A DNA stretch of 64,000 nt from Rhizobiales bacterium NRL2 (lineage in GTDB: Bacteria > Pseudomonadota > Alphaproteobacteria > Minwuiales > Minwuiaceae), in NCBI GenBank assembly GCA_001664005.1, contig CP016093.1, positions 62,001 through 126,000 of the forward strand, written 5' to 3'. The position numbers and the translations under genes are program-made. The notes beneath the pieces are model-generated. The model was not told the DNA's origin and did no database searches. It saw nothing but the letters and a program-made list of their open reading frames with translations. This document shows positions 1-9,902 of this stretch, piece by piece. Numbering within the stretch: position 1 is the first letter of the stretch; each line of letters starts with the position of its first letter.

Positions 1-2146
1 ACCCGCCCATCGTGATCAGGCGGACGTCCGAACCGTTGCCCGAGAAATTACGAGCGTGGACCGAGCCGATGGAGATCAGGCGCGCGGCGACGGACGTCTC
101 GACCCAGTGGAAGACGTGCATGATCGGATACGGCGTCGGATCGTCGGACGGTGTCTGCGTCGAGAACAGGTTGTCGTTCGAGACCCCGTCAATGTAGCCG
201 GCCCCGATCCTGATCTCCTTGTAGCCCTGAAGGGTGAACAGGCGGACCGCAGCCGCGGTACCGCCGACCGAGCAGTTGTAGATCGAGTAGCCGTCTATCT
301 GGAGCCTCTCGGACTCCGAGCTCTCGCAGTACACCAGCGCGCCGGAGCCCTGCAAACGGACGCCGGGGTCGTCCGGGTCCTCAATGTCACCGCCGTAGCC
401 CTCGACCGACACGTAGCCGACGCGGATGTCGTCGGTCCCGAAGTACACCGCCGCCCGGTCCTCGCCGTCGTCGGCGAAGAGCTTGATCTTGTCGACGTCG
501 ATGTTGAAGCCCTTGGCCTGCGTCCCGGCGGCGCGGCGTGCGCCCTTGAACACGACGCTCGCCTCGTGGTGCCCGGCGTTGATCGCGAGAATCTGGCCGA
601 CGCTGGAGTTCTGCCCCTTGAAGTACACGGCGGTCGTGTCGGTCCGGTAGTAGCTGGTGACGCCCTCGATCAGGAGCTGGCCGATGAGCATGTTCTGACC
701 GAGCAGCCGGACGCCGTCGCAGGACGCGACCTGTGGTTCAGGGTCGCCGCTCTTCGGCACTCGGGCGTCATTGATGCCGGCCACTGCGACCCGGCCTATG
801 GACCAGCGGACACACAGGTCCTGCGCGTCGGGGTCGTCGTCGCCGAGCAGCAGGCCGTCCCCGTAGCCCGAGTTGATCATGTCGTCGCCGTCGAAGTGGT
901 CGTCGCTGTTAGGGACGGAGATGTCCCGAACATCGTAGTCGTCCACGTCCGCATACTTGACAGCGAGCGAGAAGGACAGGCCGCCGAGGCCGCCGACGCC
1001 GGTGATGTCGAGGAGGCGGAGGGTCGTGAGGTAGTACCCCCCGCCAACACGGCCATAGTCCTCCCTGAGCCTCGCCGTGAACTGCGCGCCGTTGCTGTAG
1101 TGCCAGCCCCGGATGTCGATGAGATCGACGTTCCCGGTCAGCTCATTGAAATTGTCGATGAGCGCCATGTTCTCGGTGTAGATGTTCCAGAAGCGGAACC
1201 CTGCCGAGAGGGGCCTGAACAGGACCGGGCCGCCGCTGCCACCGAGGAGCTTCGAGTTCCCGATGCCGACGACCGTCACTTCGGTCGTGAGGTCCTGCGT
1301 CGTCGCGTTCGGAATGTAGTACGAGCGCCCGTCGAGGATCAGGGTCTTCCCGTTGGTATGGGCGTCCTGAATCGCGCTGTCCCATGCCGCGCTATCGTCG
1401 GTCACGCCGTCTCCGGCGGCGGAGTACGCTTCGAGAGTGACGGAGGTGTCCCAGCCCACGGCTGCCTCAGCGGCAGCCTGGGCGGCTTCCGCTGCCGTCT
1501 GGGCGGCCTCCGCCGCTGTCTGGGCCGTGCCAGCGTTCGTCTCGGAGGTGGCCGCATTGGTCTCGGAGGTCGCCGCGGCGCTGGCACTGGCCGCCGCGTT
1601 CGTCTCGGAAGTCGCCGCGTTGGTCTCCGAGGTTGCCGCGGCGCTGGCGCTGGCCGCGGCCTCGGCGGCCTTGGTCAGCGCCTGGCCGATGGTGTCGTCG
1701 CCGGCCAGATCCGCGGCCACGGCCGAGATGTCGGCGATCGTGTCCGCCACGGCCTTCAGGTCAGCAGCGTCGATCGCGGCGGTCGAGCTGAAGTCGATGG
1801 TCTCGATCTTGTGGGTGTCGGTGACCGCCGGATCGATGGTCAACGTCGCCCCGTCCAGCGTGAACGCCCGCGTCGGCACGCCGTTGACGAAGACCATGAG
1901 CGCATCGGCCGATTTTGGCGTGGTCGACAGCGTCCAGTCGGTCTCCACCCCGTCGCCGGTGAAGTCGTCATGGGCCGGTCCGGCCTGGGCGGTGATGGCG
2001 GCGATCGCCTTGGCCAGGCTGTCGACGGTGCCGGCGTCGGTCTCGACGGTCGCCGAGGCGTCGCCGTGGACGATGGCGCCCAGCTTCTGCAGATCGATCA
2101 TCGCCTGGGCGAGCAGCGGGATGAACTGGCTGTAGTCGGTGGCCAT
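1..2146 (-). CDS. Phage tail fibre/tailspike with beta-helix (pectate-lyase-like) domain, partial
   Basis: The reading frame is open from an ATG at 2146 to the window edge (715 codons), so the C-terminus is missing. It follows the tip gene by 12 bases and has a GGAGGA Shine-Dalgarno. Residues 1-160 look like a tail-attachment region. Residues about 160-228 are an alanine-rich, probably coiled-coil stretch with repeated TSETNAA motifs, as in many phage fibre stalks. AYSAAGDGVTDDSAAW at about 240-255 is the usual entry to a right-handed beta-helix of the pectate_lyase_3 type, suggesting a receptor-binding or polysaccharide-degrading spike. The last gene of the tail operon is a common host-range determinant. 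No catalytic residues can be assigned. Confidence 0.85.
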   Translation of the reverse strand, partial: MATDYSQFIPLLAQAMIDLQKLGAIVHGDASATVETDAGTVDSLAKAIAAITAQAGPAHDDFTGDGVETDWTLSTTPKSADALMVFVNGVPTRAFTLDGATLTIDPAVTDTHKIETIDFSSTAAIDAADLKAVADTIADISAVAADLAGDDTIGQALTKAAEAAASASAAATSETNAATSETNAAASASAAATSETNAATSETNAGTAQTAAEAAQTAAEAAQAAAEAAVGWDTSVTLEAYSAAGDGVTDDSAAWDSAIQDAHTNGKTLILDGRSYYIPNATTQDLTTEVTVVGIGNSKLLGGSGGPVLFRPLSAGFRFWNIYTENMALIDNFNELTGNVDLIDIRGWHYSNGAQFTARLREDYGRVGGGYYLTTLRLLDITGVGGLGGLSFSLAVKYADVDDYDVRDISVPNSDDHFDGDDMINSGYGDGLLLGDDDPDAQDLCVRWSIGRVAVAGINDARVPKSGDPEPQVASCDGVRLLGQNMLIGQLLIEGVTSYYRTDTTAVYFKGQNSSVGQILAINAGHHEASVVFKGARRAAGTQAKGFNIDVDKIKLFADDGEDRAAVYFGTDDIRVGYVSVEGYGGDIEDPDDPGVRLQGSGALVYCESSESERLQIDGYSIYNCSVGGTAAAVRLFTLQGYKEIRIGAGYIDGVSNDNLFSTQTPSDDPTPYPIMHVFHWVETSVAARLISIGSVHARNFSGNGSDVRLITMGG
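1529..1654 (-). repeat. Two tandem 63-bp units in the tail-fibre stalk
   Basis: Residues 165-185 and 186-206 of the fibre are the same 21-residue unit (ASASAAATSETNAATSETNAA, with a final G in the second copy). At DNA level the two units are nearly identical, with third-position differences. They are followed by AQTAAEAA-type heptad-like repeats. Such units in phage stalks can change in number by recombination and so alter fibre length. Confidence 0.85.
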
Positions 2147-2158
2147 GGGTTCCTCCGA

Positions 2159-5100
2159 TCAGGGGCCTTCGCCCGGGTTGAGGGCGGGTGTCTGGAAGCT
2201 CGTCTGGCCCGTCCAGTTTAGCCCGGTCAGGGTGCCATCATGGGCGGCCATGCGGACGTAGTAGGTGTTGCCGCCGTAGAGGCCGGTGAGCGTGATTGAC
2301 GGGTTGGCGGCGGTCGCCTGGGAGCCGCCCCCGGGGCTGAAGGGCGAAGTGGCGAAGGCGACGACATAGCCCTGGACGTCGGCGTCGCCCACGGCGTTGC
2401 AGGAGACCGTTGCCCGGTTCTTGTCGATGACGGTCGTCGTGAGCCCGGTAGGCACCGAGGGCGCCGGATTGGCCCAGGTGTCGGCGGCCGGGTCGGCCAC
2501 GCCGCCCGAACCGACGCTGCGCACGCGGATCCGCGCGGTGCGGAACGGCCCGCCGTCTGCGGCCTGCTCGTCGGCCGTCCAGGACGCGGCGCCCGTGGCG
2601 GCAATCTCGGTCCGCTTCAGGCTCAGGCTGTCGGCCGCGGCGCCGCCCAGGAACTCGACGTCGTAGGAGGCCGCGCCTTCAACCGTGTCCCAGGTCCAGT
2701 CGAGGTCGCCGTTCGCCTGCTCGGTCAGCGCGAAGCTCGCGGCGTCGACCGCATCCGGCGGCGTGACCTGGTCGGAGATGTTGCGCACGATCCGCGTGCC
2801 CTCGCCGCCCGGCCCTTCGGCCCAGTACTCGACCACCAGCGAGTCGTCGACGTCGGGGACGATGCCCTTCAGCTCCGGCGCGGCCGAGGGCGTAAGCTCC
2901 GCGTAGTCGCCGCCATCCGCCCGGAAGCGCGCGCGGTAGAGCACCGCGCCCGGTGCGGACGGGCCGACCAGCGTCATCTCCCGGGCGTCGCCGAGATCGC
3001 GGAGCGCGATCTTCACGTCCAGCCAGACCGGCGATGACGAGTTCGCGCCGAGGCCGGCGGCGGCGACCTCCTCGGGCTGGGCGGTGTCGGTCTCGGCCGT
3101 GTGGACGCGGGCATCGTCGACGACCGCGGCGATGGCGACCGTGCCGTCCGGCCGGGGCTCGGTGTCCAGGATCAGCAGCTCGCGCCAGACCTGGTCGGCC
3201 TTGCCGAACATGGCCCGGGTCGCCTTCCGGCCGTCGCGCTTGAGCGCGATCCAGTCCTTCGGATTGCTGTGATGGTTGCGGCCCTGGGCCGGCTCGGCGA
3301 GATAGTCGGCCAGGTCGGCGGCGTCGATCACCAGCGTGCGCTCGTGCGCGCCGACCGTCGCCTTCACCGGGCCCCAGAGCTCGCCGTCCGGCGCCACCAG
3401 GCCGATGACGTGGTCGCCGCCCTCCGGATCGAGGGCGAAGGGCTCGTCGAGCGTCAGCGTCCGCCCGTCCGGCGAGAGGCCGGTCGCCATGGCGCTCTGG
3501 CCCCAGGCGGGGCGGTAATGGGCCAGCGCGATCTTCTGGCCGCGGCGCAGGAAGCGCCCGCGCTTGAGCGCCGAGAAGGTGACGAACAGCCGCCGGTAGC
3601 GGTGCGCCGCCGCTTCGGTCACGCCCTCGCGCCAGGCCTGGGGGAAGTTGTCGATGCCGGTGAAGCGGACGTCGGCGACCCGGTCGGGCGCGATGCCGTC
3701 CAGGGCAGCGATGACGTCGCGCTCGACGCCGGCGGCGTCGGTGAACAGCACCCGGGCGGCGTTTGCGTCCTCGGAGGTGACGTGGAGACGGCGGATCTGC
3801 AGCGAGCCGCGGACGATGTCGTGGGGCGCGAAGGCGGCGACCGGAATCGGCTGCGGCTCGTCGCGCCAGAAGGTGAGATCCGCGCCGATGCGGATCGGCT
3901 GGGCCCGGCCGGCCCGCAGCACGGCGGTGAGCTCCTCCCAGGGCGTCGCATCGCCGGTGAACAGGTGGTTGAACGTGTCGCCGCGCGCCGCCCAGGTCTC
4001 GGCCAGCGCCTGCAGCGTGGCGAGATCCACGCGGTGGTCGGCAAGGCCGGCCTGGCGGACATCCTGGGCGATGTGGCGCGCCGCCGCTTCGATCGCCGCG
4101 GTCGGGCCCTCGACCCATTCCTCGGCGTCCGCGTCCCAGTATTCATGGATGCCAGTCGCCACGGCGAACAGCGTCCGGCTCTGCGCCGTCGCCGCCGTGC
4201 CCTTGAAGCGGATCGCCAGCACCGTCTCGTCGTCGAAGACCTGGTCGGAGGGCACGAAGCCCTTCAGCCCCGACCAGACCGTGCGGTCGGAGGCGGCCGA
4301 GGTGCCGACCGTGTTGTTGGTGCGGCGGACGCGGACCTCGTAGCGGCCGCGGTCGACCGCATAGAGCTTGGAGAGCCGCTGCGGTGTCGTGGTGCCGGCG
4401 GTGAAGCTCTCCGCGCCCAGCAGCTCGAAGACCGCGCCTTCGACCGGATCGCCATTGTCGTCGATCTCGCGCGCCTCGACGCGCCAGGTCACGGTGGTCT
4501 GGCGGATGCGGTTAGAGACCGTCTTGAACATCGCGCCGGGCCATTCGATGTCGACGCCGATGCGGTCGGCGACCTGGCCGGCCGGGCAGGCGGCGAAGGG
4601 CCCGAGGAAGAGGTCGTCGGTGGTCTCGCCGCCCTCCAGCTCGTTCTCGGCGCGGAGCTTGGTGCCGGCCGGCTCGGAGGAGCTGGTGACGGCCGCGGGG
4701 AACAGCGTCACCGGGTCGCCGGGCTCGACGATCTCTATCTCCAGCGCGCCACCGGCGGCGGTCACGCCATCGGCCGCGGTCCAGATCACCGTGTCCTCGA
4801 ACTCCAGGCGGTCGAGGCGGACCTTGTCCCGGCCGAGGCTGTAGAGGGCGAAGACCAGGTGCTCGTTGTCGGCGAACTCGCCATAAGGCGGCGCGATCCA
4901 CTTCGGCGCGAAGCGGACCGTGCCGTGCAGCTCGGGGATGCGCTCGCCGGCGCGGACGATCTGGCCCGACAGCGTGGCGCGGAAGGCCTCGCCCGGTCCC
5001 GGCAGCGGCGGTGGCGCGGCAGGCGCGGACGGCGGGAACAGGGCGTTGATCAGGAAGCCGCCGGCGACCGTGACGGCGACGGTCAGCGCCGTCGCGGCGA

Positions 5101-5482
5101 TGCCGGTCAGCTCCAGGGCGATCGCCAGCTCCGGCGCCACCACCATCAGGGCGATCATGGCCACCATGGCGATGGGATTGGAGCCGCCCTCGCTATCGGC
5201 CGGCGGCGGCGGCGTGACGTAGAGCACGTCGCCGGCGAGGAAGCGGACGGTCTCCCACTCGTTCTCGCCCGTCAGCGGGTGAGAACGCAGCAGCGCCGAA
5301 GCGCCCTGCCAGCAGAGCGGCCGGGCCGGGGCTGCGTCGTCCAGCAGCATCAGCGCTGTCGCCGCCGTGATCCCGGTCGGCAGCTCGCGCACCTCCGCGC
5401 CCAGCAGCGGCCGGAGCGGATCCTTCGCGATCACCACGCGGACGCCGTTCGCCGGCAGGGGGCCTGTCAGAAGCAGGTTCAC
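2159..5482 (-). CDS. TipJ/lambda-J-like tail tip (host specificity) protein
   Basis: 1107 aa. The N-terminal 100 residues are followed by a hydrophobic stretch at about 105-150 (IAMVAMIALMVVAPELAIAL and onward), the usual feature of TipJ-family proteins of B3-like phages. A long tail-hub/attachment region follows. Two fibronectin-type-III-like domains end the protein: about 890-1000 (DWTWDTVEGAASYDVEFLGG) and about 1000-1100 (TGLYGGNTYYVRMAAHDG). It is expected to form the tail tip and contact the receptor with the downstream fibre. The start overlaps the stop of the NlpC/P60 gene by 4 bases (ATGA), which implies translational coupling. Confidence 0.88.
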   Translation of the reverse strand: MNLLLTGPLPANGVRVVIAKDPLRPLLGAEVRELPTGITAATALMLLDDAAPARPLCWQGASALLRSHPLTGENEWETVRFLAGDVLYVTPPPPADSEGGSNPIAMVAMIALMVVAPELAIALELTGIAATALTVAVTVAGGFLINALFPPSAPAAPPPLPGPGEAFRATLSGQIVRAGERIPELHGTVRFAPKWIAPPYGEFADNEHLVFALYSLGRDKVRLDRLEFEDTVIWTAADGVTAAGGALEIEIVEPGDPVTLFPAAVTSSSEPAGTKLRAENELEGGETTDDLFLGPFAACPAGQVADRIGVDIEWPGAMFKTVSNRIRQTTVTWRVEAREIDDNGDPVEGAVFELLGAESFTAGTTTPQRLSKLYAVDRGRYEVRVRRTNNTVGTSAASDRTVWSGLKGFVPSDQVFDDETVLAIRFKGTAATAQSRTLFAVATGIHEYWDADAEEWVEGPTAAIEAAARHIAQDVRQAGLADHRVDLATLQALAETWAARGDTFNHLFTGDATPWEELTAVLRAGRAQPIRIGADLTFWRDEPQPIPVAAFAPHDIVRGSLQIRRLHVTSEDANAARVLFTDAAGVERDVIAALDGIAPDRVADVRFTGIDNFPQAWREGVTEAAAHRYRRLFVTFSALKRGRFLRRGQKIALAHYRPAWGQSAMATGLSPDGRTLTLDEPFALDPEGGDHVIGLVAPDGELWGPVKATVGAHERTLVIDAADLADYLAEPAQGRNHHSNPKDWIALKRDGRKATRAMFGKADQVWRELLILDTEPRPDGTVAIAAVVDDARVHTAETDTAQPEEVAAAGLGANSSSPVWLDVKIALRDLGDAREMTLVGPSAPGAVLYRARFRADGGDYAELTPSAAPELKGIVPDVDDSLVVEYWAEGPGGEGTRIVRNISDQVTPPDAVDAASFALTEQANGDLDWTWDTVEGAASYDVEFLGGAAADSLSLKRTEIAATGAASWTADEQAADGGPFRTARIRVRSVGSGGVADPAADTWANPAPSVPTGLTTTVIDKNRATVSCNAVGDADVQGYVVAFATSPFSPGGGSQATAANPSITLTGLYGGNTYYVRMAAHDGTLTGLNWTGQTSFQTPALNPGEGP

Positions 5483-5964
5483 GGCTTCGCCTCCGCAGCC
5501 GGGCGGCAGGCCTCGATCGAGGTCCAGCTGCGCGCGCGTGCCGTCGACCAGGGCTCCAGCACCACGCCGTCGAAGCGGGCGCAGTGCAGCAGCCCCGTCG
5601 CGCCCTGGCCCAGCGCCGTCCAGGTGCCGACATGACAGAACGCGCCCCGGCGGAAGACGACGACGTCGCCATGGCGCCAGCCGGCGGTGGTGGCGAGCCG
5701 CGCCGCTTCCTCGCCCTCGGCGCGGGTCACCACCGGCCAGGCGGCGTCAAGCTCCGCGTCGGCGATGGCCTGGCGGAGCGCGGCGGCCGAGACGAGGTCG
5801 CCATAGTCGGCAAGGCTGACGGGCAGTTCGCGGCCCATCATCCCGCGCTGGACGAAGGCGGTGAAGCTGCCGCAGTCGAAGGCGTCGGGCCCGGCTGCGC
5901 CGCGTTCCCAGGGCAGCCCGATCAGCGGCCGGACGAAGCGAATGGAGTCCGAACGGTTCAGCAT
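5479..5964 (-). CDS. NlpC/P60-like tail-associated cysteine peptidase
   Basis: 161 aa, a small single-domain protein. The catalytic Cys is visible in FDCGSF (C31) and the catalytic His in FCHVG (H111), with the spacing of NlpC/P60 peptidases. In siphoviruses a gene of this type (lambda K-like) precedes the tip protein and is thought to cleave peptidoglycan during tail assembly or DNA entry. It lies between the DUF1833-like tail protein and TipJ, as expected for this position. Confidence 0.85.
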   Translation of the reverse strand: MLNRSDSIRFVRPLIGLPWERGAAGPDAFDCGSFTAFVQRGMMGRELPVSLADYGDLVSAAALRQAIADAELDAAWPVVTRAEGEEAARLATTAGWRHGDVVVFRRGAFCHVGTWTALGQGATGLLHCARFDGVVLEPWSTARARSWTSIEACRPAAEAKP

Positions 5965-5968
5965 CCCC

Positions 5969-6499
5969 TCAGCCCCCGATCAGCGGGTGGCTGGAGCGGG
6001 TGTAGATCAACCCCGCGGCCCGCTCCCAGTTGAACATGCCGGCGCGCGCCCGGACGGCGCGGTCGGTGGCGAGGCTCTCGCGGATCTCCAGGCCCTCGAC
6101 GATGGCGGCCGGGCCGGTGAGGTCGGTCGAGAGATACGAGCGGACGGTGAGCTCGACGGCGGCGTCGGAGGCGAGCGTCAGGTCGAGCACCCGCTCCAGC
6201 GCGGCGTTGGCGTTCATCGCCTCCAGCTCGATCTCGGGGCTTCGGTCGCGCTTGGTCGCCGGCCAGGTCAGCTGGAAGCCCGAGCGCTGGAAGGTCACGG
6301 TCTGCCCCGGATCCGCGGGCGCCGTCGCCTCCAGGGGCAGCTGGTGGGCGACGCGGTCGTTGACCACGCGCACCGGCTCGCTCAGCGCTGGATGGCGGAA
6401 CTCCAGGGTGACCAGCTCCACCTCGCCGGCCGGCAGCGAGGCCTCGTGCTCGCGGATCGCCAGGCTGGCGCGCTCGGCGTCTGTCAGATAGGCGGGCAT
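5969..6499 (-). CDS. DUF1833-like minor tail protein
   Basis: 176 aa starting MPAYLTDAERASLAIREHEA; the ATG overlaps the previous stop (ATGA). The sequence is mostly beta-strand-like (VELVTLEFRHPAL, VNDRVAHQLPLEA) and matches the general appearance of DUF1833 phage proteins found between the tape measure and the NlpC peptidase. It probably belongs to the distal tail. No enzymatic motif is visible. The frame is open much further upstream, but the 5' extension overlaps the next gene completely and is not credible. Confidence 0.75.
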   Translation of the reverse strand: MPAYLTDAERASLAIREHEASLPAGEVELVTLEFRHPALSEPVRVVNDRVAHQLPLEATAPADPGQTVTFQRSGFQLTWPATKRDRSPEIELEAMNANAALERVLDLTLASDAAVELTVRSYLSTDLTGPAAIVEGLEIRESLATDRAVRARAGMFNWERAAGLIYTRSSHPLIGG

Positions 6500-6993
6500 C
6501 AGGCCACCGCCGCCGGGTAATCGCTGTGCACCAGCTCGGCCAGATCGGCCAGCGCTTGGATGCCGGCCGCGCCCATGACCTCGGCGATCTGCATCGCCGC
6601 CAGCACGTCGGCCTCGGGCGTCGGCAGGTCGAGGATCTCGATCGGCGCGGCCACGATCCAGCGGTCGCCGTCCGGCTGGCCGGCGCGCCAGGGCTCGACG
6701 GCCATGCGGCACTCGGTCTCGACATAGGCCTCGCCCGTCCAGACCGGCATCAGGAAGGTCCGGGCGCCGCGGCCGAGATTGAGCCGCCACCAGCCCTTCA
6801 GGATCTCGAACTGGCGCAGCGTCATCTCGATCTCGACCGGGTAGCGCGCCGGCGTGACGGTGAAGAGCGATTCCCGGTCGGTCCAGCCCTGGTCCATCTC
6901 GACCGCGTTGAACGAGGTCATGGGCTGTAGCTGCAGCGGTTCGCGGAACGGCGTGTAGGGCACGCCGGCCGGCCATGTCACCGGGGCGCTCAC
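6499..6993 (-). CDS. Minor tail protein, unassigned family
   Basis: 164 aa. Aromatic residues and strands dominate (SFNAVEMDQGWTDRESLFTVTPARYPVEIEMTLRQFEILKGWWR), consistent with a distal-tail structural protein. It sits directly after the tape measure gene, with 4-bp ATGA overlaps on both sides, so it belongs to the same translation-coupled tail operon. I recognise the pattern from other B3-like phages but cannot name a defined family or activity. Confidence 0.7.
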   Translation of the reverse strand: MSAPVTWPAGVPYTPFREPLQLQPMTSFNAVEMDQGWTDRESLFTVTPARYPVEIEMTLRQFEILKGWWRLNLGRGARTFLMPVWTGEAYVETECRMAVEPWRAGQPDGDRWIVAAPIEILDLPTPEADVLAAMQIAEVMGAAGIQALADLAELVHSDYPAAVA

Positions 6994-9902
6994 GGGTTGG
7001 CCCTCGGCCGGGGCAGGCTCATGGGCAGGCCGCCGTCGCGCATGGCGGCGAAGACCGGGCCCTGGCCGGAGCGGAGGTCGGCAGCGATGTCGCCGGAGAC
7101 GTCGTCCTTCAGGCGCCGCAGGAAGTCGATGCGCAGCCCGCCGTCAGGCGTGCGGCTGGCCTTCGCCTCGGCCTCGCCGCCCAGGTGATTGTGGATCTCG
7201 ACGTTCATGCCGCCGCCGGCGACCTCGGCCCGGCCGGACGAGACCGCCGCCATGGCGCGCAGGCTCTCGGCCAGGCCGGAGATGGTCTGCGCCGTCGCCG
7301 CCTGCTGCGCCTCGGTCAGCACCCGCTCGCCTTCCAGCAGCACCGCCGGCACCTCGCGCGGGCCGAGGCCCGCGGCGGCCGTGCCCTCGTGATAGCGCGG
7401 CGCGGTGCGGAACAGCGCCGCATCGACGCTGAGCGGATCGCCGTCTCGGCCGACCTCGCCACCGCGATGGAACCGCGCGCCGAGCAGGTTGACGCCGGCC
7501 ACCGTGGGCGTCCCGATCGCGGTCGAGCCGGCCGCGCCGGCCGCCGGCGATCCGAGGCCGAAGAGCTCGCCGATGATGCCGCCCAGCTCGCCCAGCCCCT
7601 GTTGCAGGATCGGGCTGATCGACATCTGGAAGGCGAGGCGCGCCAGCTCGGCGACGGCGAAGTCGACGAAGTCGGAGAGCGAGGCCTTGCCCTGGACGAG
7701 GCCGACGAAGAAGTCCTCGGCCGAGCGGGTGGCGCGGTTGAACAGATCCTCGGAGACCGCGGCCCAGTCGCCCTGGACGGCTTCCGCCTCGGCCATGGCG
7801 CGCTCGATGCCGGCGGCCCAGTCGGTGCGCCGGTCCAGATCCTCGCGGTAGGCCTCGGCCAGCATCCCGTCATGGATGCGCTCGACGTCGGCGGCGAAAT
7901 CGGCATAGCCGGCCGCGGTCTCGTCCAGCCCGGCCAGGGCCTCGTCCCGCCAGCGGTCGGCGGCGGCCGTGGCCCGCTCATAGGAGGGCGCCAGCTGGTC
8001 GAGGCGCTGGGCGATGTCGTCGGTGGTCTGCTCGTGCAGCCGGGCGGTCTCCTCGGCCGCGCGGGCGGCTTCCTTGGTCGCCGTCGCATGGTCGCGCTCG
8101 GCCTGCTCGGCCAGCAGCAGCTCCGAGATCAGCGCCTCCAGCTCCAGGGCCTGGCGGCGGGTGACCTCGATCTTCGCGTCGGTCGCCTGCTCGACAATTC
8201 GGGCAGTCTGCTGCTCGGCCTCGATGTCGATCGCGGTCAGCCGCTCGAAATCAGGCGAGACCTGGCGGGCGCGGCGCAGGCGCTCGATCGCCGCCAGCTC
8301 GGCCTCCGCCTCGGCCATGGCGTCGGCGAAGGGGTTCTTCTTCGGCGCGCCGGTTCGACCGCCGCCCGCATCGATCTCGTCTTCATCGGGCTTCGGAGTG
8401 TTCAGCTCGTTGATGCGCCGCTGGGTCTCGACGATCTCCGCGTTGATCTTCTCCCATTCGGCCCGGTAGGCGGCGAGGTTCCGCTTTTCGGCGTTGATCT
8501 GGTCGTGAAGGGAATTGGCCCGGGCGAAGTTACCGCGCTCGACTACTGCCTGCTGTTCTTCCTCCATGGATCGGAGCAATGCGCGCTGCTGGGCGATTCC
8601 CGCGGCGGCCTCGTCGGCCTGGGTGACCAGCGCTTCCATCCGGAGTTCTGCCTGGGCGGCGGCCGTCTCGCGGGTCTTGCCGGTGAGCCGGCCGAGGGCG
8701 CGGGCCTGACGCTCGATCGCCTCGGTCGCGGTGTCCGTGTCGCCGCCGAAGTCGATCATCGACGCGGCGGCCGTGGCGGCGATGCCGGCGACCAGGCCGA
8801 TGGGGTTGGAGCGCATGGCGACGTTGAGGCCTCGCATGGCGATCGCCGCGCCGCCGGTCGCGGCGGCGAAGCCGGCCGTGGCGATCCGCGCGGTGGCGTA
8901 GCCGGCGGCGAGCGCCGCGATCGTCTCGACATTGCGGGCCGCGAAGACGGTGATGTCGCCGATCAGTTGGGCGACGGTAGAGAGCCCGTCGACCACGGCC
9001 GGATCCTGCAGGACGACGGCCAGTTCCTGCGCAGATTCCGTGACCGCGTCGAGGAAGCCGCCCTCGGCCAGCGCCACCTCCAGGTCGAAGATCGCCGTGC
9101 CGAAGCGGTTGAAGGCGGCCCGCGCCGATTCGGCGGCCGCCGGCACGCCCTCGGCGAACTCGCGGCGCAGCTGGCGGGCAAAGCGCGGGATGAAGTCGTC
9201 GGAGAAGAGCTCGCCCTGCTCCAGCATCTCCGAAAGCGCCTGGGTCGAGACGCCCATGGCCCGGGCGGCGACCTGGAAGGCGCCGGGCAGGACTTCGCCC
9301 AGCTGGCCGCGCAGCTCCTCGGCCGAGACCTTGCCCTTGGAGATCACCTGCTGGATCGCGAGCAGGGCGCGCTCGGTCTCGTTCGACGAGCGGCCGAGCA
9401 CGGTCATGGCCTCGGAGACGGCGGTGAAGATCTGGCGGGTCTGGCCGGCGTCGATCGCGGTGCCGCGGGTCGCGGCCGCCAGCGCCGTGAAACTCTCGAT
9501 CGCCGGCCGGAGCGAGAGGCCGAGACGGTCGGCCTCGGCGCGCACGAAACCCATGGCGTTGGCGCCGGCCTCCGCCGAGCCGGTGGCGACCGCCAGTGCG
9601 TTCGTCATGGATTCGACGGCGACGCCGGTCTCGGCGATCGAGCGGGCCACGCGCAGCGCGCCGAAGGCGGCCAGGGCGGCGACCACGCCGCGGACCGCGC
9701 GCTCCAGCTCGACGCCGGAGCGGGCCATGCGCTGCTGTTCGGCGGCCGCGGACCGGGTGGCGCGCTCGAAGCCGCGCTGGGCCTCGGCGGCGCGTTCGGT
9801 GGAGCGGTCCAGCCGCTCCAGCCCGGCCTCGGCCTCGCGGGTGGCGCCGCTGAAACCGGCGTCCCGGGCGGTGAGCGTCAGGCCGACGCGGTACTCGGTC
9901 AT
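6990..9902 (-). CDS. Tail tape measure protein
   Basis: 970 aa, the longest helical protein of the tail operon, which would set tail length. Residues about 90-240 carry the conserved tape-measure N-terminal block (SMTNALAVATGSAEAGANAM, then QQVISKGKVSAEELRGQLGE and SEMLEQGELFSDDFIPRF). The middle is long alanine/glutamate-rich coiled coil (about 380-690) and the C-terminal third has the glycine-rich and hydrophobic segments usual in lambda-family tape measures (GGIIGELFGLGSPAAGAAGS). It follows the frameshifted chaperone gene, exactly where the tape measure lies in siphovirus tail modules. Confidence 0.93.
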   Translation of the reverse strand: MTEYRVGLTLTARDAGFSGATREAEAGLERLDRSTERAAEAQRGFERATRSAAAEQQRMARSGVELERAVRGVVAALAAFGALRVARSIAETGVAVESMTNALAVATGSAEAGANAMGFVRAEADRLGLSLRPAIESFTALAAATRGTAIDAGQTRQIFTAVSEAMTVLGRSSNETERALLAIQQVISKGKVSAEELRGQLGEVLPGAFQVAARAMGVSTQALSEMLEQGELFSDDFIPRFARQLRREFAEGVPAAAESARAAFNRFGTAIFDLEVALAEGGFLDAVTESAQELAVVLQDPAVVDGLSTVAQLIGDITVFAARNVETIAALAAGYATARIATAGFAAATGGAAIAMRGLNVAMRSNPIGLVAGIAATAAASMIDFGGDTDTATEAIERQARALGRLTGKTRETAAAQAELRMEALVTQADEAAAGIAQQRALLRSMEEEQQAVVERGNFARANSLHDQINAEKRNLAAYRAEWEKINAEIVETQRRINELNTPKPDEDEIDAGGGRTGAPKKNPFADAMAEAEAELAAIERLRRARQVSPDFERLTAIDIEAEQQTARIVEQATDAKIEVTRRQALELEALISELLLAEQAERDHATATKEAARAAEETARLHEQTTDDIAQRLDQLAPSYERATAAADRWRDEALAGLDETAAGYADFAADVERIHDGMLAEAYREDLDRRTDWAAGIERAMAEAEAVQGDWAAVSEDLFNRATRSAEDFFVGLVQGKASLSDFVDFAVAELARLAFQMSISPILQQGLGELGGIIGELFGLGSPAAGAAGSTAIGTPTVAGVNLLGARFHRGGEVGRDGDPLSVDAALFRTAPRYHEGTAAAGLGPREVPAVLLEGERVLTEAQQAATAQTISGLAESLRAMAAVSSGRAEVAGGGMNVEIHNHLGGEAEAKASRTPDGGLRIDFLRRLKDDVSGDIAADLRSGQGPVFAAMRDGGLPMSLPRPRANP

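Noticed and set aside
56-2221. 721-codon plus-strand open frame
   Set aside because: Lies opposite the tail-fibre gene; composition is Val/Arg/Asp-rich antisense of a GC-rich gene and has no domain.
3101-5635. 844-codon plus-strand open frame
   Set aside because: Antisense shadow of the TipJ gene; the minus-strand protein has clear domains and operon overlaps.
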